Of a stretch of DNA of 64,000 nucleotides, positions 22,474-34,341 are shown piece by piece. The translations under genes and the position numbers were made by a program. Each line of letters starts with the position of its first letter. Within the stretch, counting starts at the first letter, position 1. Source of the DNA: Punica granatum (taxonomy: Eukaryota > Streptophyta > Magnoliopsida > Myrtales > Lythraceae); NCBI RefSeq assembly GCF_007655135.1, contig NC_045131.1, positions 21,188,001 through 21,252,000 of the forward strand, given 5' to 3'. The notes under the pieces are model-generated. The model was not told where the DNA came from and ran no database searches. It was given only the letters and a program-made list of their open reading frames with translations.

Positions 22474-23950
22474 ACAACGGCAACTATGGCCGAGTAGAGC
22501 GGAATTGAAGTCCAGTTGGTAAGCTCCTCATCCTCCCGTACAGGGCGGATATGAACCCTGGAAGATGTCTCCTTAGTGACGGCATATATGGCTGGCAAAG
22601 CCAAAAACGCTTCAACTGCATCCGAAGAGAAGTCATCTGTTTCAGTGATTGGGCTATCGGAGGTGCCTCCCATGATCTGCGGTGGTGCTGCAAAAAACTG
22701 TGAGAGTGGTGGAACCGGAATGCCCCTGAAGAGCTTTTCATAATGTACAGCAAGGCGGTGTAGATGCTTTCCACGGCGAGACTGCACGATCTCATGACAG
22801 GAGGGGCGAAAGCCAAGTCCCCTCCTATTGCGGTATTCCTCCATTTCAATCGGTCGAAGGATTCCTTGTGCACGTGCCCCAAGTCTAGTTCCGGGGACGC
22901 AATCGTTCTTCAACAGAACCTTTCCAATCATACGATCGGTTCGTGATGGACCGACTTTTCCGTAGTCTCGGATTACGGAAATCGTGTCGAAAGAGTGAAA
23001 AGGAAGATTCTGATCTTCTCCAATGCTGATGTAAGGAACGGCTGTCTCCTTGTAGACTGCGTAATCTTCCTCACCATTGACAGTGATAAGCTTACCTTCG
23101 ACGAAGAACTTCAGTTTCTGGTGCAGCGACGAAGGAACAGCGCCGGCGGCGTGAATCCATGGTCTCCCGAGCAAGAGACTGAAAGCATTGGGTATCTCGA
23201 GGATCTGAAAGGTGACAGAGAATGAGCAAGGACCCACATCGATCAGGAGATCGATTTCTCCATTCACTTCTCTCCTAGAGCCATCAAAGGCTCGAACAGT
23301 GGTCTTGCTTGCACGGATGCGGCTCATGTCCACGTTCATCTGTTTCAGTATGGAGACGGGGCAAACGTTGAGAGCAGAGCCGTTGTTGATCATGACTCGA
23401 CCAACAATGTGATTGTTGCACTTACAGACTATGTGCAATGCCCGTAAGTGTTCCTGACCTTCGGATGGAAGCTCATCATCTGCAAAGGATATCTGATTCG
23501 AGAAGATTGAACTAACAGTTTGCTCGATATTATCCGGTGCCGTGTCTTTTGGGACTTGTGCCGCGGTGAGGACTTTCAACAAAGCATTCCGATGCGGCTC
23601 GGAGCTCAAAAGCAATGCGAGAAGCGAGATATGGGCGAGTGACTAGCCCATTTGCTCCACCACTTTGTACTCACTTGCCTTGATCACTTTCATGAAAGCT
23701 TCCGCTTCTTGATCGGTGACCTTCTTTGTAAAAACTGGCACGGCTTCTGGAACGGCTGAGGATGTAATAACAGGGGCTTTCCCTTTGTCTGTAGACTCTA
23801 GACCTTGATAAACTCGTCCTGAGCGCGTGATGCCCATCGCACTCATCTCCTGCTCCATGTTGGCAACCTCATTCCCATAATCCCAGGGAACTCGACGGTC
23901 TTGGTATGGCTCCTTCGCAAGAACCTTGATAACGAATGGGACGTCGATGT
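22474..23950 (-). pseudogene. Ogre protease region, active-site residue changed
   Basis: The frame after gag contains a linker with ITRSGRVYQ, then a TAG at 23643-23645, then a retropepsin-like domain. The active-site segment reads VMINNGSALNVCP, where related Tat/Ogre elements as I recall have aspartate in the first N position (DNGS or D-S/G-G-S). Flap-side landmarks follow: AFDGSRREV and LLLGRPWIH. The premature stop and the loss of the catalytic aspartate should abolish processing. The 3' end runs into the intron donor at 22473. Confidence 0.8.
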
Positions 23951-26089
23951 AAATGCATCATTTGTCGGAGCATAATTGACGATAAAGGGAATTGAGGTCT
24001 TCTGCGCGTCTTCTTCCTCTTCGATAGAAGCGATGCTGATCATGTTGATAGAAGGTCCTGAACCTGATCCATGATCGGGGAGGGGGTTTGCGCGGACATT
24101 CGGCAGCTTCACCTCATTAAAGGAGATTTGCCTTGTGTCGATCAACTCCTGAATTTTATTCCGGAGTGTCCAGCAATTGTCGAGGGTATGACCAGGAGCA
24201 CCCCGATGGAATTCACAGTGTAAGTTCTGATTCTGCACTGCGGGGTCAAAGTTAGGACCAGGCGCTTCTGTTCTGATCTTGTTGCCTGCAAGAAGCTGCC
24301 TGAATATGTGAGAGAGAGGGGCTGGTAAAGTGGTGTACTGCTTGCGTGGACGCTGTTGTGCAGCTTTGTCCTGATAAGTTCTGGGGGCTGGAGCACGTTG
24401 AACCGACTGAGGAGATCTCGAAGCCGGGGGTCTACCTTGTTGAGCCTGAGCAGGAATATGTTGTTGCGAAAGTTGCGACTGGATAACAGTTGGCGGGGTT
24501 GGGAAATAAGCCTGCGATGTTTGGTAGGGCTGCACATAATGCACGGGATGTGCATATGCCTGGGGAGTTTGTAATGCAGGAGTATAGTCCACCGAAATCG
24601 GCTGTAAAGCCTGATATCCGGAGTTGACGGCGCCAATAGTCATGTCTTTGCTTCTCCTGGAGGTTCCAGCAGTCTGCTTCTTTGACGTCTCTCCATCCTT
24701 CTTCTTTGATGGGCCTTCGATTCTTCCTAACTTAACACCCATGTCAAGCTTCTTTCCTGCCTCGATCAAGTCCGAGAAGGAGGAAGTATGAGCCAGGAGA
24801 TGTGAGTAATACGCGCCTCTGAGTGTGGAGTGGAACAGCTGAACTTGTTGTCGCTCAGTGATTGGAGGAATGTGCTTTGCTGCTCTTCCTCTCCATTCCG
24901 TTGCGTATGCTTCGAAAGCTTGACCCTCCTTCATCTCTGTCATGCTGAGATCGAGAAGGGTAGGAGGTGTTTCCGCACAAAATCGATACTGGTCGAGGAA
25001 CTTCTGAGAAAGATCTGTCCATGTAGGGACATCGCCGGCTTTCAGGGTCATAAACCAATCTAGCGCCGATCCCATAAGACTATCTTGGAAAGTCTGAATG
25101 ACGAATTCCTCATAATCCCAGTATGAGAGCATTTTGCTCTGATAATGACGGAGATGATACCGAGGGTCTCTGGTCCCGTCATATCTTTTGAACTCTGGAA
25201 TTTTGATCTTAGGGGGCAGCCGCATGCCTGGAAAGAGATTCCAGTCACTGTCATTGAAATCGAAACGGGGGTTGCCTACTTGGAGGGCTCGAATGGTTTC
25301 CTCCATTCTCTTTATTCTCCTCTCCTGTTCATTCTCTGCTTCGGGAGGAACATTTGTCGGTAGAGCTGGAGGGGCAGCCTGAGTAGGCGTGCCCGGTTCA
25401 GTGGGAGGAATGTTTAGGGGCGGTGGAGCAGGGTAAGAAAAGCTTATTTGGGGTTGTGGAGTTTGGAAAGGAAATTGGTCTGCAGTGGAAACAGGAGCCT
25501 GTGCGATCGTGACCGGAGGAACTGTCGGTGGTGGCACAATATAGATTGGAGGATGCATTGACACGGTTAGCGGTGGCAGCGCATGCATAGTAGAGTCTGT
25601 GGATAAGAAAGCTGCTGGTGGCAACGGAACTGCTGTTGGAGCAGGTGGTGGCGGTAAAGGATCATTGATCGGATGGACCGTTGGTGCAAACGCCATTGCC
25701 GAGAAAGATGCGTCTTCAGCCTCCGAAGCAAAGGTTGGAGTGACCATTGGATTTGGATCGACAATTGGTCTATGCTCCAGAGGCGGAGTAAAGCTCGATG
25801 AGGCCTGATTCTGATTCCTGAGCATGGCCATGAGCTCAGTCATGTTGGTGGCCATGTTGGCCGCCAAGTGGTTCACCATTCCTTCTAACGCAGTAAAACG
25901 TGCGAACTCCACAAGGTTGGACGCCGTCTGTACTGTTGGTGGAGGATGTCCGATAGGGACGCCTGAATGCGCTGTAGATATGTCCGTGAGCATTACAAGT
26001 GATGTAACTTGCGTCAGTGGTGTTTGAGAATGTATCGGCGTTGGCGGAGTATCTTGTTCATGAATGGCGGGTTGTTGGTCTTCTACCAT
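23843..26089 (-). pseudogene. Ogre gag polyprotein, frameshifted at its 3' end
   Basis: An open frame of 748 codons. The N-terminal third is proline- and threonine-rich. The middle carries a retrotransposon gag domain (segments WFMTLKAGDVPTW, QKFLDQYRF, MKEGQAFEAYATEW), which forms the particle shell. Later comes CEFHRGAPGHTLDNC, a short zinc-binding-like motif that probably contacts RNA. The conserved continuation (VPWDYGNEVAN, then MEQEMSAMG) is in another frame, so a frameshift near 23945-23955 separates gag from protease. The last 30-odd residues of the open frame are therefore out of frame. The gag start is the first methionine of the open frame. Confidence 0.85.
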
Positions 26090-26394
26090 CCTTACTCGTG
26101 CACGAGTCGGATATCGATGGGACGCCAGTTGTTAGTACCTGTATGCTTAAGTGTATGAGTGTACTTATAGTGCTTTGACTATCTTCAAAATATAAATGAC
26201 AGTATATGAATGCATGAGGTGCATAAGTTTGAAAATACTAATGCCATTACATCAGTTTGATTCATATTCTATAATTTATAAAGACAGTCTGTTTGAAAAG
26301 GAAACATAAACATTAAACCGCCAACTATTACAACCCGTAGCTGAGTGAACGCTGCGTGGGTCCGGTGCGGGGCAAAAGCGTTAACAAACTAAAC
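26090..26394 (-). other. Spacer between Ogre ORF1 and gag
   Basis: This is about 300 bases without a long open frame. No promoter or splice signal stands out clearly. Confidence 0.5.
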
Positions 26395-27891
26395 CTAAGG
26401 ATGAAAGACCTTGCGAGCTTTTGCCAGCGCTCGGTCCAGCATAGCGCTCAAACGCGCTATCTCCCTGTCTTGGTTCGCTATGCGTACGCGAATCTGAGCC
26501 AACTCGCTCTGAAGCTCTCTGTGATCAGTGAGTTCTGCGCGAATATCCACAAGCTCACAACGGAGTCGATCTCGCTCTTCTCTGATGGACTGCAATTCTG
26601 TGCGCATGACTCCTTGGACTGAGCTCTCCGCATCTGAAATGTCTGCATGCGGTGCGTGAGGAATCCGCGGCAAATGTCGTCGACGAACGGGTGTGAGTCC
26701 CTGCGGATGGAATTGCGCGACATATGCTATAGTAGCTAAGAAAGCTCGTTCGTCGTCGGTAGGGTGCTCCGGGAAATAGAGCTCTTGAACGGTGCGCGTG
26801 TTCCATAAACGTTGAACTTCTCTAATCCGCAAAACCCTATCTGGAAGTAAAGTTATAATATCCGTCCACATGAAACGGTGTGGAGTGCGATCTGCCTCTC
26901 TAGGAATATCCTGTAAGCCGCCAAGTTGTCTGATGACTCGGGCTGGGAAAACAAGTGTGCTCCCTAAGTGACTGATCAGAGGAAGTCCTATGACTGAAGG
27001 GCATCCAATGGTCATGGGTCCACCGGGATTCCAGCGAGCAGCCCACAAAAACTGTGCCGGGGTGAGTCTCTTGAAGAACTGGATCCAATCGGTGTAGTCG
27101 CGATCGGAGGGCCGAAACACTTGAAGTAGGCGAGCGATGAGCGAACGCTCGTCAGTGATGTAGGAAAAGGGATGTGATGAGCAGAACGGCCTGATGTGTA
27201 CGAGGAGCCAAATCTGAAGAAGATGCGGAGCTCCTCTCATTCTACCACGTCGAACCTCTCGTACATAGTCAAGAGACCGAATGGTCTCAGCCAAGACGGC
27301 TTCTACATAACTACGGCCTCCTACCACTTGGAGGATGACTTGGGCAAGTGCCCCGTCTATGAGGTTCGACGAGTGGGGGAATAGGATGGTCCCAAAGATG
27401 AGCAAGAGGAACTCGTGACAGGCGTCACGCTGGTACAATTCTCCCCTGGCATTGAGAGAACGAACATGTATGAAGTCTATGAGCCATGCGGTCCTAACGC
27501 TATGCTCCCATCCATGTTGAAGCTCAAGACGAATTTCTTCGTCGCGGAGATCTAAGAGGATGGTGAGTCTACTCTGTATCGTGGCGAACTGGTTGGGCGC
27601 CACGATGTCGAGGGTCGGCATGGGTCGCTGAATGAGTGCCGCGTACTCCTCTACTGTGGGAGCTAGCTCTGACCCCTGAAAACTGAATACGGCCCGCTGA
27701 GTGTCCCAAAAACTAATAGCAGTTCTGAGTAGGGTCCAGTCAATGAGGGAATCAGCGAGTAATGGCAAGTCTCCTATGATGAGCCGGAGGAATGCACGGT
27801 CAACTGGGCGGAATGTGTTCCAAAGGCGAGTAATGTCCGCAGATGGCATGATGATGACATCGAGCCTAAGACAGGGATGCGAGCGATCCAT
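26395..27891 (-). CDS. Ogre ORF1 protein, intact 498-codon frame upstream of gag
   Basis: An open frame of 498 codons with a clean methionine start, between the leader and gag. The N-terminal 350 residues are globular and rich in tryptophan, leucine and arginine, with EEYAALIQRPM near residue 90; this resembles the plant-mobile-domain-like protein that Ogre elements encode before gag, a family of unknown function. Residues from about 430 (ELQSIREERDRLRCEL through EIARLSAML) form a predicted coiled coil. The frame has no stop or shift, unlike the damaged pol downstream. It could bind nucleic acid or form multimers; that is inference. Confidence 0.75.
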   Translation of the reverse strand: MDRSHPCLRLDVIIMPSADITRLWNTFRPVDRAFLRLIIGDLPLLADSLIDWTLLRTAISFWDTQRAVFSFQGSELAPTVEEYAALIQRPMPTLDIVAPNQFATIQSRLTILLDLRDEEIRLELQHGWEHSVRTAWLIDFIHVRSLNARGELYQRDACHEFLLLIFGTILFPHSSNLIDGALAQVILQVVGGRSYVEAVLAETIRSLDYVREVRRGRMRGAPHLLQIWLLVHIRPFCSSHPFSYITDERSLIARLLQVFRPSDRDYTDWIQFFKRLTPAQFLWAARWNPGGPMTIGCPSVIGLPLISHLGSTLVFPARVIRQLGGLQDIPREADRTPHRFMWTDIITLLPDRVLRIREVQRLWNTRTVQELYFPEHPTDDERAFLATIAYVAQFHPQGLTPVRRRHLPRIPHAPHADISDAESSVQGVMRTELQSIREERDRLRCELVDIRAELTDHRELQSELAQIRVRIANQDREIARLSAMLDRALAKARKVFHP

Positions 27892-28471
27892 CCTTACCTA
27901 ATGGAGAGATGTTGGTTTAATGTTTATAAACAAACTGATGTAATGTCTTAAGTTGTTTTGAAAACATGCATGCAGTGCGGAAAAGTAAAGTATATCTGTA
28001 TCTATTACAATGTATATCGCTCATTGTAAAAAACAACAAAAGGCCCGCCTAAAAGAAAACTAGGGGCCGACTCAAAGACCGGACTTTGGGTCGGTTGACG
28101 GCATGAGGTTTGTTTTGGTCCAGCATGACGGTCCCTGTTTATGCATGGTTTTAGTGTTCTACTGGGAAAATCACTAACTAGGGATGGGGGCTCCCGATTC
28201 AAGGGGATCAATTCCTTGAAATCGAGCGAGATTCTTTTCAAGGCCTAAGCGACAGTCGAACCGCGCGCCGTACCCCTACTTCGAACCCCTGTCTAACCTA
28301 GATTCCTAAATTGGTGCCCGTGGGATTTCAGGCATTTGGTACTTAGAATTCCGCTAGGATGATGCAATGCAGGTGCAGGAAAGTAAATGTGCGAAAAATG
28401 AAATGTGCGAAAAGCGATAAATAAACATGCAAGCAAAGCAAACGGATCGAGCCTGAACCTACTAAGTATTT
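27892..28471 (-). other. Ogre 5' leader
   Basis: Untranslated sequence between the primer-binding site and ORF1. Its reverse complement matches LARD 7394-7860 with many shared words, for example TTATTTATCGCTTT, GGGGTTCGAAGTAGGGG and GCCTTGAAAAGAATC. A shared leader could carry a packaging signal used by both elements (inference). Confidence 0.75.
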
Positions 28472-28488
28472 CCCCAGTGGAGTCGCCA
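28472..28488 (-). other. Primer-binding site, tRNA-Arg (Ogre)
   Basis: The minus strand reads TGGCGACTCCACTGGGG, identical to the LARD site at 7377-7393, four bases from the LTR end at 28492. Confidence 0.85.
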
Positions 28489-28491
28489 AGC

Positions 28492-29290
28492 TGTACGGAC
28501 CCGAATGTGGACTCTCGTCGGGGCCCGCATTGCGCGCTTTTGGATCGCGCGGCTTGGGAGTGTCCACCTTCCCGTGGGGACGCGTGACGGACACGCGTGA
28601 GAGAAGGAGTCGCCACTTATCATTTTACGACCCGTAGGTCGAGGGCGGATAAGTTACCCGGGTCTAGGGGTATGGAACACCTAGTGATTGTTAAGGCATT
28701 GGTCTGTGCGGAACCGGAAAATCCGTGTTCGGGGGTTCATGTTACGTGCGGGCCTATATCCCGCACGCCCTTTCGGTACTCTGGTTTGCTAGGCTTGCAT
28801 GTTTTATGATTTACCGCATGAATTAAGCTGCACTCGGCTCGCACGTTTTGACACCGAAAATTCGGTGAACTAAACGAGGTTGGTTGAGAAGCCGAGAGAG
28901 AATTAAACCCTTATGTCAGGGAGTTGGTTCACAATCTTGCGTTACAGTTCATCTAACCATGGAGGTTGAATCCCTGCGTGAACCAAAACCGCGAGTTCTT
29001 GGGCTTACTTTCCTTTGGGCAAGCATTAAACCGATTCGATTAATTCGACTCTCGGACCGTTCGCTCACCGACTGGAATTCTTACAGAACAGAATGTACAA
29101 AATAAAAGTCCTTACAATGCTCTCGAAAACAATAAATACAAATTACAAATGACCGAATTCCAGTCGACTCGCGTTCGGTTATTATTTCACTCTGACTCAC
29201 CGTGAGTTTAGGGAAAAAGACCGAAGAACTGAAATTCAATGGACGCTCTCACTGAATAGGGCGTTGGACCCTGTGAGTGTTGATTAGGGC
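28492..29290 (-). mobile_element. Ogre 5' LTR, primer-proximal part
   Basis: The minus strand ends in CCGTACA at 28492, next to the primer-binding site. The reverse complement shows the family landmarks CGAAAGGGCGTGCGGGATATAGG (about 28756-28778) and ACTCACCGTGAG. The LTR is broken at 29290 by insertion of the solo LTR and resumes at 34347. Confidence 0.85.
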
Positions 29291-32200
29291 TGTCAGCACC
29301 CCATTCTGGCCCACCGGCTTCCCGCACGAGGATTCCCGACCGAAGCTCGGGACACTATTCCTCGCCCGGCAATCAGGGGGCGAATAGGCAGGCACGGGGT
29401 CACGAACAACGGGAGAAGAGCTAGGTTACTGAGAAAAGCGGGGAGAGCAGTCAGAAGAACAGACGAACGAGGAATCCCGAAAACGACGGAGCTGGCACTG
29501 TGGCACTATTCATCACCGAGCCACCGAAGCACCGAAAGGTGCCCAATATGGGGCTTCAAAAATCCCCCTCAGTGCCAGAGTGACCAACGAGACGTCCGGG
29601 CGCATTTCCGGGGCATCCTGCTTAAGCCGGGACACCCCGATCCCCCACGGACGCCTTTTCTGACAGAGCACCCGGGGTTCGCTCCACTGACAAGCAAACG
29701 GCCCCTCAAAACGGGCCTACTAGCACCCAAGGACAACCAGGGCCGGGGAACAAGCTTCAGACAACCTTCTGGAACTCGGCTCGGTCTCCCGAAGTACGTT
29801 TCAGTGGTCGCGAACGCCTCCCGGCGAGCCTTCGGGTATTTCCACGGAAAGCAGAGACCACAATGATCTCTGAGTACCTCACAATAATCCCCAAGCATCT
29901 CAAGGCATTCAGGGCACACTGAGAAAATTCCGGTCAAAGTCCCTAGGTCCTCCTGGGCCAACGGTCCCCGACCGAGGACGACGAGCCAACGATCCCCCGC
30001 GGGGCAAAAGGATTGCCAAAACGAATGCAGGCATGCACAAAGAACAATCGGGGATCGAGGGACGCTAAACTCCACTCCGAACGTCCGAACAGGGCAAAAC
30101 CGACTCCCGAGGCGCCGAGTCGCCCGAACGTCCGTCCACACGACGCATGGCGATATTAGGCTCATTCAAATCCTCGTCATTCAAGCATTCCAAATCCATA
30201 AATTAATTGGATATCGGAGATCGGACGCGCGCTCAATCAAGTCCCAAGTATTTTCCGGCTTTTCTCTCGACCGAACGGGACCCACAGCTCAGCCAAGCCA
30301 AGCCATCAAGCCGCGGCTCAACCCCAAGCCACGGCTCAACCCTCGGCTCTGATTGGACGGCCCAAGCCGCAGCTCCCCCTCCCATGGCCGGCGGCTCCAA
30401 GGCTCCCCCTCCACACAATTTGAATTTTTGGCTCTTACACCCATCACTTCCTCTTACACACTTACATCCATCCATCACTTCCTATCACACCCATCACTCC
30501 CCTTTGCTTCCCCCACACTCTAAGTGACCATTTCCCCTCCCTAATCACTCTTCAAATTTCGGCAGCCTATTTCCCCTCCCTAAACCACACTTAACTTCAC
30601 TTAAACAAGCCATTAAGCCTCCCTTTATAAACCCTAAGCCTCATCAACCTAATGACTTCTTCATTCTCACTCTCTCTCAAGCCAATTTCTCTCTAGAACC
30701 CTCTCAAGCTCCAGCCCTCACCCCCACCTTCGTTCAGCCCGTGCCAAGGCCGAAACCGGCCAAAACCGCCGGAAAATCACCCGGTATTCCGATAACCACC
30801 CGACCCGACTTAAGCCAAATATCACCAAACTTCCTAGCCCACATATTTCCCACCCCCTAAGTCCATTTCCGGGCTTGGATTTTCGATTTGAGGTCCCTAA
30901 CACCCCGTTCTAGCCGAAAACATAATCGGGTCCCTAGAGCATACCCGCGCGCACCGGACACTTCCTCGACGTGCCATTTCTTCCCACGACTTCGGAGAGT
31001 CGTGCCATCACGTTCAAAGGGTTCCTCACAACCCTCACCCTCCCCCGTGAAGGGGTGATCACGGTCCGAAGGCCGATCAACCGTGCACAACCACCATTCA
31101 CTCGTTTCTCCCTTACCAGGTTCCATTCACTTTTACCGAACTTTCTCTCACACTTTCGGGTTCATTCAGGCTTTGGCACGCTCGGGGCTGCCCACGGTCA
31201 TCTAGATCCGTCTCTTAGGAGTCCAACGAGCCCGACCTTGCACCGTGCCGTGCCCGGAGCTCGCGTGCCGACCCATTTTTTTCCGGACTGCCGCGGCTGC
31301 CAACACCCGGGTCACCCGCCCGTAACTTCAAAACCGAGTCTACCGACTCTCAAGGCCACGTCTCCGACTCTTTTCCTCGCACATCGAGGCTAGGTAACAT
31401 CCCTCTACAACTTAGAAGGGTTAGGATCTTCGATGTTTGTTTATATGAAGCGTGAATGTATTTTAAAATAACCGGAACGCATGCAAGACGCCGTTTTTCC
31501 TTTAGATCCGAACTTCCCATGCATCCTCATGCAACGTACATGTCCCATTTTTTTTTACGTCTATACGGTCGTATAAATATGCATGCATACGTGATGTGGT
31601 CCGAATCTAGGGGAATGAGACGGATATAGACTCGAGAGAGCCATGGAACCTCTCGGCCAAGCCTCCTAGATGGAGGGCCGTGAGCCTCCTCGGCTCCCTC
31701 GGGTCCATAACCGCCTCATTCTCCCGGATTAGACCACCTCTACGTTCGGGAAAGCCCTAGCCGCGGCCAAGATATGTTTCAACGAAGGGAACGGCTCGGG
31801 ATTTAGGAGGGAGAGCCCTTGGAGGGTTCGGCTATGTCAAAGAACCCACGACCATGCCCTTACGATGGGGGGGCCGTGAGGCTCCTTGGCCTAACTGAAG
31901 TCTTAGGGCTCCTCCTCCCTTGATGCCGTGTGATTCCCGTGCATTATCTCTAAGATTATCATGAAATGCGTTAAATTTATTCGTTAGTTTTCGTGAATAT
32001 GATGTTTTTGCATGTTTCGCGTGATTATTCGTGTAAACCGTGATTGTGTCGACCCCGATCTAGTGAAATATGTGTTGTTTTCATATACACATTGTTTGAT
32101 GCATGCAATGATCGGTTAGGAACGACGTGGAAGACCCATCGAGACTCGAACCGGGTCAAGGAATGTTCGGCCGATCACCTTCGGGAGGTGGCCGAACCCT

Positions 32201-34341
32201 CCGTGACCTCTTTGGAGTCCCGGTTGGTCCTTCCGTCCTTCCGAAGACGATCCTTGGAATTGTTTGTAAATATATCCCTCTCTAATCGTTATCTACGCAA
32301 TCGTTATTTACTAGACTTGTTAGATCCGGGTGTCGCTTGTTAGAACCATAACCGCAACGTGAATCAATAACCACCGAAGAATTTCACAAAGTGGGGAAAA
32401 TGGGACGTGTTACTCGATTGATTAAGTCACTTGGACTAAATAATTGGGCTAATCAATCCTCAATTTGTAAACGCATCGATGATTTACGGAACGGTGAAAA
32501 TGCCCTTTTCCATTAAAAAGCTCGCAATTTCAAAATACCGGGATACGCAACACGAGTGAAATTGATGTCCAATGAGTACTCGCGTATCACGACTCGAGTC
32601 CGGGCCCGATTTGAGGCGGCTCGAGTCGAGATGCGCGAGTCCTCCTTAGACTCCTTCGTGTGGCGGAATCTCCAATTTGCATACAAACATCACAATTTTA
32701 TTCCAAGGGCATAATCGTCACTCCGAGACTCATCGATACCTTAGGCATTAGGGGGTTAGAAACGCCTCGATCTATGGATTGAAAGGGGCAACCCATCCGG
32801 GTACGAGTCTCATTCGTATGGCCCATTCCGTCCGTTTTCGGTGTTCCTATCTTCCTATCATAAATTCGGTGGGGAGCATTTTACTTCAGTTATAAAACAC
32901 GAACGATCGGATTAATCGTACATTCGACTTAATCAAACTCTAGATAATGGATAGGCGGAACGATAGGCTCCATTTTAGAGTCAAGACACGAGTTTGACTA
33001 ATTCGGTGAAGCCACAGTAACACTTAACTGAATGAAAGTCATAAAACAAACACACACATGTAATTGGCTTAGAATCTTATCCTAGCCCGCCCTCTATGTT
33101 TGCCTAGGTTAGATGCATTGTTTGCCAATCAACCAAGGATGATAACTGATTAAATCACGTATATTCGGCCTAATACACAATTCGCTTGTATTCACCGACA
33201 CTTATTAGTAATTGTCAGTTGCTTTCTGTATTGTGTCAGTTACATCAGTTTTCTTCTGTTTTATTCTTGCTTTCGATGATTTATTGCGGCTCGGGCCAGA
33301 ACCCATAGGTCACGTGTTACATGAGGTCCAACGCCCCAAATTACCGAACACGAGGTCCAACGCCTCTTAACTCACCGAGAGCGTGCAACCCGAGTGCGGA
33401 ATGGGATCTAGCCTCGATTCACTGTCACACTCCGAATACGGCCTATGTGGAAGGCGGATTTGGATTGAGCGCGTGAAACGTGTCTAGATATCACCCGGGA
33501 GCTCGATCGATCCAACGGTTACAGTGGAAACAAGTCGTTTTTCTGCAAACCGTCGGTTCGATCGGACCCGACCCCCGGCTCTTTGAGTTTGCGTTGCCTT
33601 AATTTGTTTATCGGTTATTCAAAACACACGGTGAGCCGGAGCGGAATATTGGCCCAATGTAAACCGACCGGGATCCATTTATTTCATTCAGTTGTATTCT
33701 GCAATTATTCGAGTGTACATTGTGAGGATCTTATTTGTATGTTTATTCATATACTTGTAAGGATCCCGGTCGGTGAGCAAGAGGTCCGAGTGTCGAGTCG
33801 ATTAAGTCGGTCTATCGTCACCAAGGGATGAGTAAGCTCGAATAATCATAGTCTTGGTTCGCGCAGGGAATCGACCGTCACGGTTCGAAGAACTGTAACG
33901 CTAAGATAGCGAACCGATTCTTTGACTCACAAGCCTACTCATCCTTCGGATTCTTGGCCCAACTCAATCGATTCATCGATTTTACAGTGTCAAAACGGGC
34001 GAGTCAAGTGCGACCCTAAATCACGCGGTACATAAACAAAATGGCAAGCCTAGCAAGCTAGAGTACCGAAAGGGCGTGCGGGATATAGGCCCGCACGTAA
34101 TAGAACCCCTGAATTCGGAATTTTCGGTTCCGTATGACCATTGCCTTAGCATTTAGGTGTACCCCGTACCCCTAGACCCGGGTAGCTTGCCGGCCCTTGA
34201 CCTTCGGGCTGTAAAATGGCAAGTGGCGACTCCTTCTCACGTGCGTCCGTTGCGCGCCCCCGGGAAGGTGGACACTCCCAAGCCGCATTTGCTTAGGCGC
34301 GCGCATGCGTGCCCCGACGAGATTAAATTCGGGTGCACACA
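29291..34341 (+). mobile_element. Solo LTR (5051 bp) with AGGGC target duplication
   Basis: It starts TGTCAGCACC and ends GTGCACACA. The five bases before it (29286-29290) and after it (34342-34346) are both AGGGC. No primer-binding site or internal sequence follows, so it is a solo LTR left by LTR-LTR recombination. Its last kilobase matches the LARD LTR. Open frames of up to about 200 codons inside it match no known family and are most likely chance. Confidence 0.88.
30626..30631 (+). promoter_or_regulatory. TATA box of solo LTR
   Basis: TATAAA within CCCTTTATAAACCC, followed by a CT-rich stretch (TCACTCTCTCTC) about 40 bases on. Position and context fit the LTR transcription start. Confidence 0.5.

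Noticed and set aside
29569..30165. 198-codon minus-strand frame in the solo LTR
   Set aside because: It lies wholly within LTR sequence and shows no family motifs.
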